Shown here: positions 53,148-62,285 of the stretch, in pieces
Numbering within the stretch: position 1 is the first letter of the stretch
Layout: each line of letters starts with the position of its first letter
Source of the DNA: Diacronema lutheri
Taxonomy: Eukaryota > Haptophyta > Pavlovophyceae > Pavlovales > Pavlovaceae
Direction of reading: 5' to 3'
Length of the DNA stretch: 64,000 bases
Assembly: GCA_019448385.1 (NCBI GenBank)
Contig: JAGTXO010000011.1
Coordinates: 958,001-1,022,000 of the forward strand
Position numbers and translations under genes: made by a program
The notes under the pieces: model-generated
Told to the model about the DNA's origin: nothing
Database searches by the model: none
What the model saw: only the letters and a program-made list of their open reading frames with translations

Positions 53148-54860
53148 TCACGAGGGGCGCCGCTGCCGTCCCCCCGGCCTCTGCGATTGGCCGTTGCACG
53201 CGCCGAGCGGCGTCGACTCGTCGCCCGCGCCGGCCGACCCCGACATGCGCCGCTCGAGCATCCGCGCGGCTGGCGGCTCGGCGTCCGTGGGCTTGGGCGC
53301 GGGCAGCGGCACGAGCAGCAGCTCGCCCTTCGCCTTGCGCTCGTCGAGCCGCTCGCGCGCGCTCTCGACCTCCGCGACAAAGCGCGCGCTGCCGTGCAGC
53401 AGCTCGTTGAGCGAGCACGCGTCGGGGCTCTCGCCAAAGTAGAGCAGCAGCTCAGGCAGCAGTGCCCCCACGTCGGCGTGTGCGGCGTGCAGCTCGGCGA
53501 GCGCCTCGCGCGCCTGCGCGCAGAACGGCTCCATCTTCGACTCGAAGGCGTCCGTGTGCGCGCTCGCGACGACGCGCCCGCCGTCGACCGCGAGGGAGAC
53601 GTGCGCACGCACGCCCGCGCGCGCGCGCAGTTGTGCGTACTGCAGCTCGGCGCTGACGGCCTCGACGGTGCTGCCCAATCGTTCCATCTCCGCGCGCAGG
53701 TGGTCGTGGTCGACGCGGCGCGTGGCGAGGAGAGGGCTGAGCTCGGGCAGGAGCGAAGGAATGTGCGGCAGCGGGTCGCTCACGCTCTCAATTAAAAAGT
53801 CGACGAGGCTTGCGGCCTCGCGCACGCCCGTCGCCTTGTGCTCGAGCGCCTGCTCGGCGCGCGCGGCGGGCCACGCGCGCGGCGCGGTGAGGCGCGCAGC
53901 CCGCGGCGCGCGCGCGCGCGGGCACGTGGCGGAGGATGGCCGTGAGATGGGAGAGAGGGGACGGGGACGGAGAGAGGGAGAGGGGGGGGGGTTCAAATTC
54001 GGCGCCTGCCGCGCACTCGCCTTGAGCATGGTGGAGAGAACGCGGTAGCCGGTGGCGTTGCCACTGGGCGTGCCGCTGTTGAGGTGGTTGCCCAGCCGCA
54101 GCAGCATGTGCAGCAGCTCGGCAAGCCGCTTCGACTTGAGCAGGGCGCGCGCACCCGCGGCAATCTGGCGCATGCCGCGCGTGGCCGCCGCCGCGTCGGC
54201 CAGCACGCTCTCGCGCGCGGCGGCGGCGCGCAGGCGCGCGCCGAGGCGGGGCACGTCCGCGACCTCGAGGAGGTAACGCTCCGCTTCGGAAAGCGGCGGC
54301 TGCTCGCCGGGCGTGTGCGCGGGCGCGCAGAGCTCGGCGGCAAGGATGGCGAGCGCCGCGGCCTCGGGCGGAGTTGGCAGGCACTGGAGCAGCGCGCTGA
54401 TTGTGTCCGGTGTGAGGACGGTACTGTCGAGAGTGAGCAACGCACTCTTGATGCGCGCCGGGTGCATCCGCAGCTTGGAGAGCGAGATGCCAATCAGATT
54501 TGATCGATTCGCGTCGAGCGCGGCGCGGCGTGTTTTGGGCGTGCGCGCGCTCACGGCGCGCGCCTTTGCGCTCGGCGGCGCGGCGCGGAAGAAGGCGTCG
54601 GCGCGCGCGAAGAGCGTCGCGCACTCGGACGGCAGGTGCGAGCACGGCCGCCGTGTCCACACCGAGCCGTCCAGCTCGCGTGCGGGCAGCTTCGCCCAGT
54701 GCAGCTGCCGGAAGCGCGGAGCCGCGCGCGGCTGCGCGGGGGTAGGGCCGCCCGTGCTCGGCCGGCGGCCGGGCGGCGGCGGAGGGGGCGGCGCGCCGGG
54801 CGCGCTGCCGGGCGGTGCCACCGGCGGCGGCGGCGGCGGCGGCGCGCCGGGCGCGCGAGG

Positions 54861-54891
<31 letters not shown>

Positions 54892-54915
54892 GGCGCGCCG
54901 GGCGCGCGAGGCGGC

Positions 54916-54959
<44 letters not shown>

Positions 54960-54990
54960 GCCGGGCGCGCGAGGCGGCGGTGGCGGCGGC

Positions 54991-55037
<47 letters not shown>

Positions 55038-56112
55038 GGCGCGCGTCGCCTCCTCGCGGCCACCCTCCCGGCTGCCGTCCGAGCCGACGCCAGCGCTGGC
55101 GGAGGCGGAGGCGGGGTCGCCGTAGCCGCCCGTGCCGGTCGGCGCGCCGCCAGCGCGGGGCACGCCGTCGAGCGCGGCGGCAAGCGCTTCACCAATCGCA
55201 CCGCCACCGCGAGCGCCACCGCGCGCGCCCCCGAGCGGCGCGCGAGGCGCAAGCAGCGCGGTCTGCGCATGCGCCGCCGGCTTGATGGGCGACCCGGACA
55301 CGCCGGACCCGGACGCGCCGGACCCGGACGCGCCGGACCCGGACGCGCCGCTCCCGGACGCGCCGGACCCGGACGCGCCGCTCGCGTTGCTCTGCGCGCC
55401 CGCACCGCCCGCCGCCATGTGTGCTCTCGCGGTACCGCCCGCACCGCCCGCCGCCGCGCCTCGCGCCAGCGCTGTGCTGCGCTCGAACGCGAGGCGCTCG
55501 GCAGCGAGCGCCTCCTCCGCCGCCGCTGCGCGCCGCGCGGTCGCCGCGTGCGCGCCGCGCTCGGCCTCGAGGCGCTCGCGTAGCGCAGCGCATTCGTGTA
55601 GGAGCGCAGTCAACTCACTCGAGCTGCCCACGCCCGCGTGCGCGCGGTTGCCGTCCGTTCCCGAGTGCGCGCCGCTGGCCGTCGCGCCGTGCACACGGCC
55701 GCCGTCGGCTGTGGCCGCCGTGCCGGCTGCGCGCGCGCGCAGTGCGTCCGCCGGCGGCCGCGCGCGGCTCGGCGCGGCGGCCGAGTGGTTGGTGGCGGGT
55801 ACGGTCGGCTCGAGCTGCGATGGCTGCGCCCTCAGCTCTGTGCCGCTTTCCGCCCTCAGCTCTGTGCCGCTTTCCGCCCTCAGCTCTGTGCCGCTTTCCG
55901 CCCTCAGCTCTGTGCCGCTTTCCGCCTGCCGCGCGGCCGCGAGAAGCGACGGCGCGTCGAATGGCGTGGCGGGCGCGCGCGTTGCGACGTGCGTTGCCGC
56001 ACCAGCCGAGTCCGGCTGCGGCTGCGGCTGCGGCTGCGGCTGCGGCTGCGGCTGCGGCTGCGGCTGCTTGCGCGCGGCGCGCAGCTCGTCGCTAGGCGGC
56101 GCGCCGTCGACG

Positions 56113-56169
<57 letters not shown>

Positions 56170-56233
56170 GCGCGCTCGCGCCCCTTTCGCTGGTGGTCCG
56201 CAAAAATTTCGGAGAAGATGCGCCGCGTCTCCG

Positions 56234-56265
<32 letters not shown>

Positions 56266-56834
56266 CGCGCGGCGCGCGCGCCCGCGCCGCGCTCCGGCGC
56301 GCTCCGACGTGCGGTGGCTGCGCCGCCGCCGCCACGTCTACTTCCGCCGCCGCCGCCACCGAGCGCAAAGGCGTCGCGCCCGTTCACCTGCGCGCGCGGC
56401 TGCGGCACGCGCACGCCGAGCACGTTCTCGTCGGCCTCGAGGAGGAGCTGCGCAAACATCCGCCGCATCTCCGTGGGCTCGTGCTCGCGCAGCGCGCCGC
56501 TGTGCACCTTGAGGCCGTGCGCGGCGGTCTGCGCCGAGATCGGCAGCGACGGTGGTGCGGACGACTGCGCGGACGACGACGCCGACACAGGCCGGCGCGT
56601 CAGCGCACTGCCGCCGAGCCGCCCGCCGCGCCCCTCGCGCAGCGCCACGCGGCACACGTCGCACACGCCGCAAAAGCGGCGGCAGTACTGCAGCCGCGGG
56701 CCGGCGTATGCGCGCGCCGCCATCCGCTCGGGCGTGCCGGGCGAGCCGCCCGGCCCTGGCTCGCCGCCGCTCCGCGCGCGCCGCGCGTCGCCCTCGACCA
56801 TCCCTGGACAAGACGTCGGATTTGACAGATTCAA
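53148..56834 (-). CDS. Formin (FH1-FH2 actin nucleator)
   Basis: Two exons (54021-56834 and 53148-53849) give 1171 residues. Formins nucleate and elongate unbranched actin filaments. FH1 is at about 590-690, long proline runs separated by RAPGAP. FH2 begins about 705 (FRQLHWAKLP) and contains NLIGISLSKLRM, LLLRLGNHLNSGTPSGNATG and, joined across the intron, TMLKALEHKATGVREAASLV and DFLIESVSD. The intron 53850-54020 is GC-AG (AAG|GCGAGT ... GAGCAG|GCG), 171 nt and free of stops, so an unspliced reading would add 57 residues inside FH2. The N-terminus has a Cys cluster (YCRRFCGVCDVC), a polyQ run, a QP run, a tandem ESGTELRA repeat (four copies) and SGSGA repeats. No GBD or DAD regulatory domain is recognisable. 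The start could be the Met at 56801. Confidence 0.93.
54800..55035 (-). repeat. Proline-codon repeat of the formin FH1 domain
   Basis: Runs of CCG/CCA-type codons, in three blocks separated by Arg-Ala-Pro-Gly-Ala-Pro. Such tracts bind profilin-actin. Confidence 0.85.
56110..56170 (-). repeat. CAG repeat coding polyglutamine in the formin
   Basis: About twenty CAG codons in the sense strand, adjacent to a QP dipeptide run encoded around 56014-56065. Confidence 0.9.
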
Positions 56835-57188
56835 ATCAGTTAGGGAGAATATCAGTTATCCTCGAGTTTTTGCTACGACGATCGTTTTGCCAGAATAGAT
56901 ACTGCCCGTTGGGTCTGAGTTCGCGGACGAAGGAATAGGAGAGACCCGCGCGCGAAAAAGCGAAAATGGCCGCGAGAGGTGCGCGCGCGCGTCGCGTCGG
57001 CCCCGCGGGAGGTGGCGCGGTGCGTGTCGCGCTATGCGTGTCGCCGCTGCGCGTGGGGGTTCCTGACATACCCGGCAACCCCGCTCTCATAACCGCGACA
57101 CGTGCAGGCGGCGCGGCCGCAGCGCCGCGAGCGGCGTCGTCATCGGCGTCGGTCGCGGGCACCGGCTCTCGGTCGAGGTCATGAATCA
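56835..57188. other. Intergenic region between formin and the mobile-element island
   Basis: About 350 bp. The first 130 bp (56835-56965) are clearly AT-richer than the surroundings and may be the formin promoter or the left flank of the mobile element. I found no terminal inverted repeat by eye. Confidence 0.5.
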
Positions 57189-57590
57189 TCCTGCGGCGGC
57201 TATTTTCTCGGCAGGAGCGCGGTGAGGATTGCGGATGACCTCCACACATCCACCGACACGCTCACGGAGTCGATCGTCCGCGCCACCATCGAGCGGTACG
57301 AGGCCACCGGCATCGTCGATTCCCAGCCGAACAAGCCGTGCGCGAAGCTCATGAGCGAGCTCGACCAGGAGCTGATGCTCGCGATCATGGCGGAGCAACC
57401 GTGACTTTACTTAAGCGAGATTGCGGCCGAGCTGCAGGCCGTCACGCTCAAGGCGTTCACGCGCGAGTACATTCACTACAACCTCTGCGCCGCCGGCCTC
57501 TCGCTCAAGAAGATGCAGCGCGTCCAAGCGGCCCGCGACGAAGAAGAACACCTCGGGCATGCTGAGGAACAGCTGCGCGCGCTCGACGCT
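57189..57590 (+). pseudogene. Tc1/mariner (IS630-like) transposase, DNA-binding half, interrupted
   Basis: The reading frame shows two helix-turn-helix units typical of this transposase group. First: GRSAVRIADDLHTSTDT, then RYEATGIVDSQ. Second: LYLSEIAAELQ, then REYIHYNLCAAGLSLKKMQR and ARDEEE. The GLSxKKMQ...RDE signature is characteristic just before the catalytic domain. An in-frame TGA (57402-57404) separates the two units, and the DDE/DDD catalytic domain is missing: the frame continues only as antisense of another ORF. The fragment is therefore a truncated, stop-containing remnant, unless the TGA is removed by splicing. Confidence 0.65.
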
Positions 57591-57617
57591 GCTGTTGATG
57601 TGCTCAGCAGCCTTGAT

Positions 57618-58160
57618 TCACGCCTGCGCGGTCGCATCCCAGCCAACTTTGCACAACTCGAGCGCCTGCGCGACCTGCTGCGCGAGCGCCACGCTCTGAG
57701 CGGCCGGCATAGTGGGAGCAATGGACTGCGGCGCCGGCACAGGCGCGGAGCAGGCACCGAACGCGCCGGCCCAGCCGCCCGACGCCACGAGGCCGCCGCC
57801 ACCGACCTTGCCAGGGTGCTTGGGCGGGGGCGTCACCTCGACGACAAGGTAAAGAATGCAGATGTCCAAGTCCTGCTGCGCGCCGCTCGGCGCGTAAAAC
57901 CTGCGCGCCACGTCGGCATCGTCGGTGATCAGCGTCAGGCGGACGAACACTGCGGGCGCGCCGACCTCTCGCTGATGCCGATCCGGTAGAGCCGAAGGGA
58001 GTGAGGCGGCTGCGGCAGGTTGCCGTGAGCCGAGTCGTGCGTCGAGCGTAGGAGCGTGGTGAGCACGTCGCGGCTCTCGACCAGCGCGTAAAAGCCGTCG
58101 GCTGCTTGTAGACCAACGAGAGCGCGTAGCGGCGCGGAAGCGCTTGCTTCGTCATCCTCA
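57618..58160 (-). pseudogene. Broken minus-strand ORF of unknown family
   Basis: Coherent protein-like sequence is spread over more than one frame: QAADGFYALVESRDVLTTLL and RLYRIGISE in one, then VFVRLTLITDDADVARRFYA and LDICILYLVVEVTPPP in another, ending with stop at 57618. At least one frameshift separates them. I do not recognise the family. Its placement between transposase remnant and Fanzor suggests a former element gene or a host fragment. Confidence 0.4.
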
Positions 58161-58365
58161 CCGTCTTCGCCGGTCGAGCGCGATTAGCGGCGCGACGCGT
58201 CTCGCGCGCCGGGCCGGCGCGCCGACACATCGCTCGTCTCCGCCGTGCGCTCCTCAAGCTGCGCGGCTTTGATCTCCGCCGCCTTTGCGGCCGCCTCGTC
58301 CTTGTTGGCGCGCGTCTCAGCCGACCGGGCCTGCGCTTGCGCCTTCTCCCCGAGCGCAGGCGCAA

Positions 58366-61262
58366 AGTACGAGGTCGAGACGGTCGTCGACGAGCGCTGC
58401 AAGGCGGGCAAGGGAGTCACGCTCCAGTTCCGGATCAGGTGGCTGGGCTACGACGAGATCGCCGACACGTGGGAGCCCGAGGGCAACCTCGACAAGGGCC
58501 TCGTCGCCCAGTTCCGCAAGGCGCGACGAGCAGGAGTGGCGGCGCGGGCGGATCAGGCAGCGGCAGTGGCGGCGCGGGCGCGGGCGCGGCGTCGGCGTCA
58601 GCACCGCTGCGCGCGCACGGCGTGTCGGGCGCCGCGGGCCAGCGCGCCGCGGTGGGCGCCGCCGTGGGCGCGCGCGCGCCGAGCGCCCCCCGCGCGCGCG
58701 GCGTCGAGGGCACGAGCGTGGACGAGCCCGCCGCGCCGAGCGCGCGCGCCGCCGGCGGCGCGACTGCGCGCACGCGCGGCAGCATGCTCCCGGGCTTCGT
58801 GGTCAAGCGCTCGACGCTCAACGCGGGGCCGCAGGCGGTGACGGCGCAGCCCGGTGCGCGGAAGGAGCTACGGCGCCTCGTGACGGCCGTGCACAAGCTC
58901 ACGACACAGGCGTACCGCGTCATCAACAAGGTGGTGCGCGACGAGGCCGCGGTGGCGAGCGCGCGGGCCGCCGGCGTGGCGTCGGGCGGCCCGTCGACCA
59001 GCGTACACACGTCGACCACGATGGACAAGGGAACTGTCGGCGCGATCTTCTCGGCCATCGGCTGGCACAAGGACGAGAGCACGTACGGTGCAGCGCCCCG
59101 AGGCAGGCCCGCCGAGCAAGCCGCCGCGCAGACTAAAGCGGCGACGGCGCGCGCCGTCGGCGAGATGGCCGAGGGCCTCCAGCCCATTTGCGCGGTGGGC
59201 CTCGGGTGCATCCTTGCCAAGGAGGCGGTGCAGGTGTCCGTCGCGTGCCTGATGCACCCATCGCGCGTCGTGAACGGGCTGCTCCGCGACGTCGTCCGCG
59301 CGGCAGTCGAGCGCGACGAGGCGCTCGTGGCGCTGCCCGAGATGCAGCGAAACGCGCGCGTGCGCGAGCTGTGCCAGCTGCTGCTGCGCGGCAACGTGGC
59401 GGGCGCGCGCGCCGGCTGCCCCGCCGCGCTCGACCGCCATCTGCCCGATATGGTCCTCCACGGCATCGACTACACGTGCACGTGCACGCAAAGGTGGGAC
59501 TACGACCGGCACACGACGCGCTCCTTCCTCGTGCAGATCCGCAACATGCAGCACGTGGCCGAGGGGCAGGCGCTGCTCTGCCGGCTCGCGCACATCCATA
59601 CGCAGCTGACCGGCCGGCCGCCGCGGTACAATGTGGCGCCGCTGCGCACGCACAATGTGCGCGCGAGCCGCTGCTGCCGCTGCCGCCACCGAGCGCCCAA
59701 GCGCGCGCGCCGCCGCCGTGCGCGCCGCCCCGCGGCCAGGTTGCTCACGCGCCCGCGCGCTCGCGCGCCGCGCGCTGCGCGCAGATGCCGCGCAACGTGC
59801 GCCTCACCGCGGACGCCATCTGGGACACGCGCGGGCGGGACGAGCGCAAGGAGCTGCGTGCGCGGCTCAAGGCGCTGGACCTGCGCGACCACGATGAAAT
59901 AATAATAAAAAAAAATTTGGCGAGCCGATCAGGTAGACCGATCGTAGCGGCTCATTCGTCCCGCCAATGTCGGACGTGCGTGTCAAATATGCGGTCCTCG
60001 CGACGCGCTTTGACATCTCCAACCGCGTCTTCGACTTCGCCGGGCGCGAGCGGCCGCCGGCCGACCTGCCGTGGCACGCGCGGCGCTCGTGGGTTGGCCT
60101 CGCGCCGCTGCCGCGCGTGCCGCTCCCGGGCCGGCAGCCTGTCACGTCGGTAGTGACGGATGGCGTCGCCGTGCACGCCGTCGGGGTCGTCCTCGTGCCG
60201 AAGGCGCAGGCGCCGACCGGCGGCTCGAGCGTCCTGCACCGCTGCCGCCGGCCGGACGGGCGCATCGCCATCGCGCTCGGCTCCGAGCTGCGGCGGGCGA
60301 TCGACGTCGAGGAGGCGGTCGTCGTCGCGGCCGACCCGAACATGGGCAACATCACCACCTACTCTGCGCACGTCGGGCGGGCGGCCGCCTGGCGGCAGTT
60401 CACGCAGCGCGCGCGCGCGCGCGCCGCGGGCTTTGCGCGCGAGACGGCCAAGACCAACACGGCGCGGCGGCGTGTGCGCACCGTCGGGCGCGGCGAGGAG
60501 TTGAGCGTGGAGGCGGACGAGGCGTGGCTTGGCGAGGCGCACAGCTCCAAGGTGCTCGACGCGCGGAGAGTGCTCGACGCGCGGAGATTCGTCGCCTTCC
60601 ACCGCGCGAGCGCGCCGGTGCGCGAGCGCGCCGCCGAGCACGTGTACGACGCGCCGGCGCGCCGCAAGGAGCGCTGGCGGCGCGACAGCGGCGGGCGGTC
60701 CAACGCGGCGCGCGTCGCCGAGGCGCTCATCGCGGCGCACTGCGTCGACGGCGTGACGCGCGACCGGCTGCTCGTGTGCGTGGGCAAGTGGCTGCACGAC
60801 CACAGGGGCGCGTAGCCCAAGGGCGCGCCGCCCGCCTTCCAGGTGGGGCTGCTGCTGCGCGAGCGGCGGCGGCGCGGCGTCGCGGCCGTCTTCGTGCCCG
60901 AGCCGTACACGTCGATGCACTGCTCGACGCCGCGGCTCGCCAAGGGCGGCAGGCTGCAGCGCTGCGGCGCGGAGCTCGCGCAGAACCCGCGCCTGCCCGT
61001 GGCAAAGGGCGGCACGCGCAAGGTGCGCGCGCTCGTCGTCTGCCCGGCGTGCAACGGCGGCAAGAAGTTAGCGCACCGCGACCACAACGCCGCGCGCAAC
61101 ATCTTCTACGACGTGCACGACATGGCGGCGCACGCGGCCGGGCGCGACACCACGTCGACGCCTGAGCGCTTTGGCCTCGTGCTCGCCTGGTGGGCGCGCG
61201 GCGAGGTGTGGGAGCTCGAGGAGCGCATGGTGCACGGCGAGGGCAACGAATGGGACGACGAA

Positions 61263-61326
<64 letters not shown>

Positions 61327-61793
61327 GCAGCGTCGCCGACGATGACGGTGGCGGCGGCGGCGACGGCGGTGGCGACGACGACGACGGCGGTGGCGGCGGG
61401 CGCGGCGGCGGCGCTTGCGCCCGCATCCCCGCCCGCAGAGCTGTCGGCGCCAGTGTTGGCGGTGGCAGCGCGCGCGGAGCGCTCGCGGAGCGAAGCGCGG
61501 CCGGCATTGACGCACGGCCGAGCCGCGCAGTGATCGACGCTTTGCGGGCTCAGCCCAGGTCGCGCGTGGCTGGCGACGCGCGTTGCGCGCGACTCGCTTG
61601 TGCACGCCGCCGCCCACGGCCGAGCGCGCCGCGTCAGCCGGCCCGCTCCGACCGCCGTTTGGATCACGAACGCCCGCTACGGCTCGTCGGCGCGCGTCCT
61701 CTGCGCCGACGGCCACGGCGCCGTCCGCTTCGGCCTCGTCTCGAGCAGCCCGCCCGCTGCTCGCCGCCCCCCACGCCGCCGCAGCTTCGCTGA
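58366..61793 (+). CDS. Fanzor (eukaryotic TnpB-type) nuclease with upstream chromodomain exon
   Basis: Proposed exons 58366-58520, 58643-59656, 59785-59871 and 59937-61793. The first encodes a chromodomain (KYEVETVVDERC, then LQFRIRWLGYDEIADTWEPE) and joins in frame through a GC-AG intron (AAG|GCGCGA ... GCCAG|CG). The Fanzor part has the helical N-terminus RRLVTAVHKLTTQAYRVINK, then YNVAPLRTHN spliced to MPRNVRLTADAIWD, then VTSVVTDGVAVHAV. RuvC-I is VVAADPNMGN (Asp codon 60333-60335), RuvC-II VFVPEPYTS (Glu codon 60900-60902), a Cys cluster ends in VVCPACNGG, and RuvC-III is HRDHNAARNI (Asp codon 61080-61082). All three acidic residues are in one frame. Fanzors are RNA-guided DNA nucleases carried by transposons. 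An in-frame TAG (60813-60815) lies between RuvC-I and -II, so this copy may be dead. The start exon upstream of the chromodomain was not found. The tail is Asp/Gly-rich. Confidence 0.7.
59896..59967 (+). repeat. A-rich segment followed by a nested hairpin inside the Fanzor gene
   Basis: An A/T-rich run (59896-59918) stands out from its GC-rich setting. It is followed by nested complementary segments: TTGGCG (59917-59922) with CGCCAA (59962-59967), GAGCCG (59922-59927) with CGGCTC (59948-59953), and GATC (59927-59930) with GATC (59940-59943). The Fanzor reading frame changes across this segment, either because it is part of a short intron or because it was inserted. Confidence 0.7.
61266..61325 (+). 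repeat. Hexanucleotide (GACGGC)n repeat coding Asp-Gly
   Basis: About ten GACGGC copies after the Fanzor RuvC-III motif, followed by further Asp/Gly-rich sequence. Confidence 0.9.
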
Positions 61794-62268
61794 GCAACGT
61801 GCTCCCACGCTCGCCAATCGAGGAGCACCCTTCCGAGGACCTCCCTCTGAACAACCCGCGCCGCACCTGGGCCGCCCCTCGCGAACATATCTCAGCGAGT
61901 GTCCATAAACCCTTGTGACTCGGGCAAGGCGACCAGACAAGGTCGGATAATGGAAGCGTCCGCTGCGAGAGCCCCGTGGCCAGGCGCCGAGCAGCCGATC
62001 GGCGCTGCGCGCTGCTGCATCGCCTGCCAGCTGCGGAGCGTTGCGTCTCCCGTCCTTGTGCCCGCGTCGAAGAAGGACGAGAGATCGTACGCCTTGTCGT
62101 CAAAAGAGCCCTGCCCGACGATGCCGGCGATCCTGGCCGTGCTGCCTCATTTTTAGCACGAAGCGTTAAGCAGAGAAAAACGCTCGTAGAGCCAGCCTGC
62201 CTCGGCCCCGTGCGCGCCCCTCCTGCTGACCCGCTTGTAAGCGTCGTTATGGGGGGTAGTATTTTTAG
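61794..62268. other. Region downstream of the Fanzor, no gene recognised
   Basis: 475 bp. If the Fanzor is functional, its guide RNA would be expected to overlap the 3' end of the gene and this region; I cannot identify it by eye. The segment 61899-62156 is less GC-rich. The only repeat seen is the 25-bp pair noted separately. Confidence 0.5.
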
Positions 62269-62285
62269 CACGAAGCGTTGAGCAG
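62149..62285 (+). repeat. Pair of 25-bp direct repeats
   Basis: Copies at 62149-62173 and 62261-62285 match at 24 of 25 positions (ATTTTTAGCACGAAGCGTT, then A or G, then AGCAG). They are AT-rich for this genome and start 112 bp apart. Confidence 0.9.

Larger units (their letters stand above)
57189..61793 (+). mobile_element. Mobile-element island: mariner-type transposase remnant plus chromodomain-Fanzor
   Basis: A 4.6-kb block made of a Tc1/mariner (IS630-like) transposase N-terminal fragment, a broken minus-strand ORF, a chromodomain exon and a Fanzor nuclease. Fanzor genes are known to ride on eukaryotic DNA transposons, including mariner-type elements, so the association is meaningful. 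Termini could not be found; the right boundary could lie anywhere up to the paired 25-bp repeats at 62149-62285. Confidence 0.65.

Noticed and set aside
58184-58420. Minus-strand coiled-coil-like ORF (AAAKAAEIKAAQLEERTAE)
   Set aside because: It is antisense to the clear chromodomain for part of its length. It could be real upstream of that, but I cannot support it.
52152-62250. 14-base match TTGTAAGCGTCGTT near 52155 and 62236
   Set aside because: Too short, and no surrounding similarity, to be taken as a dispersed repeat.
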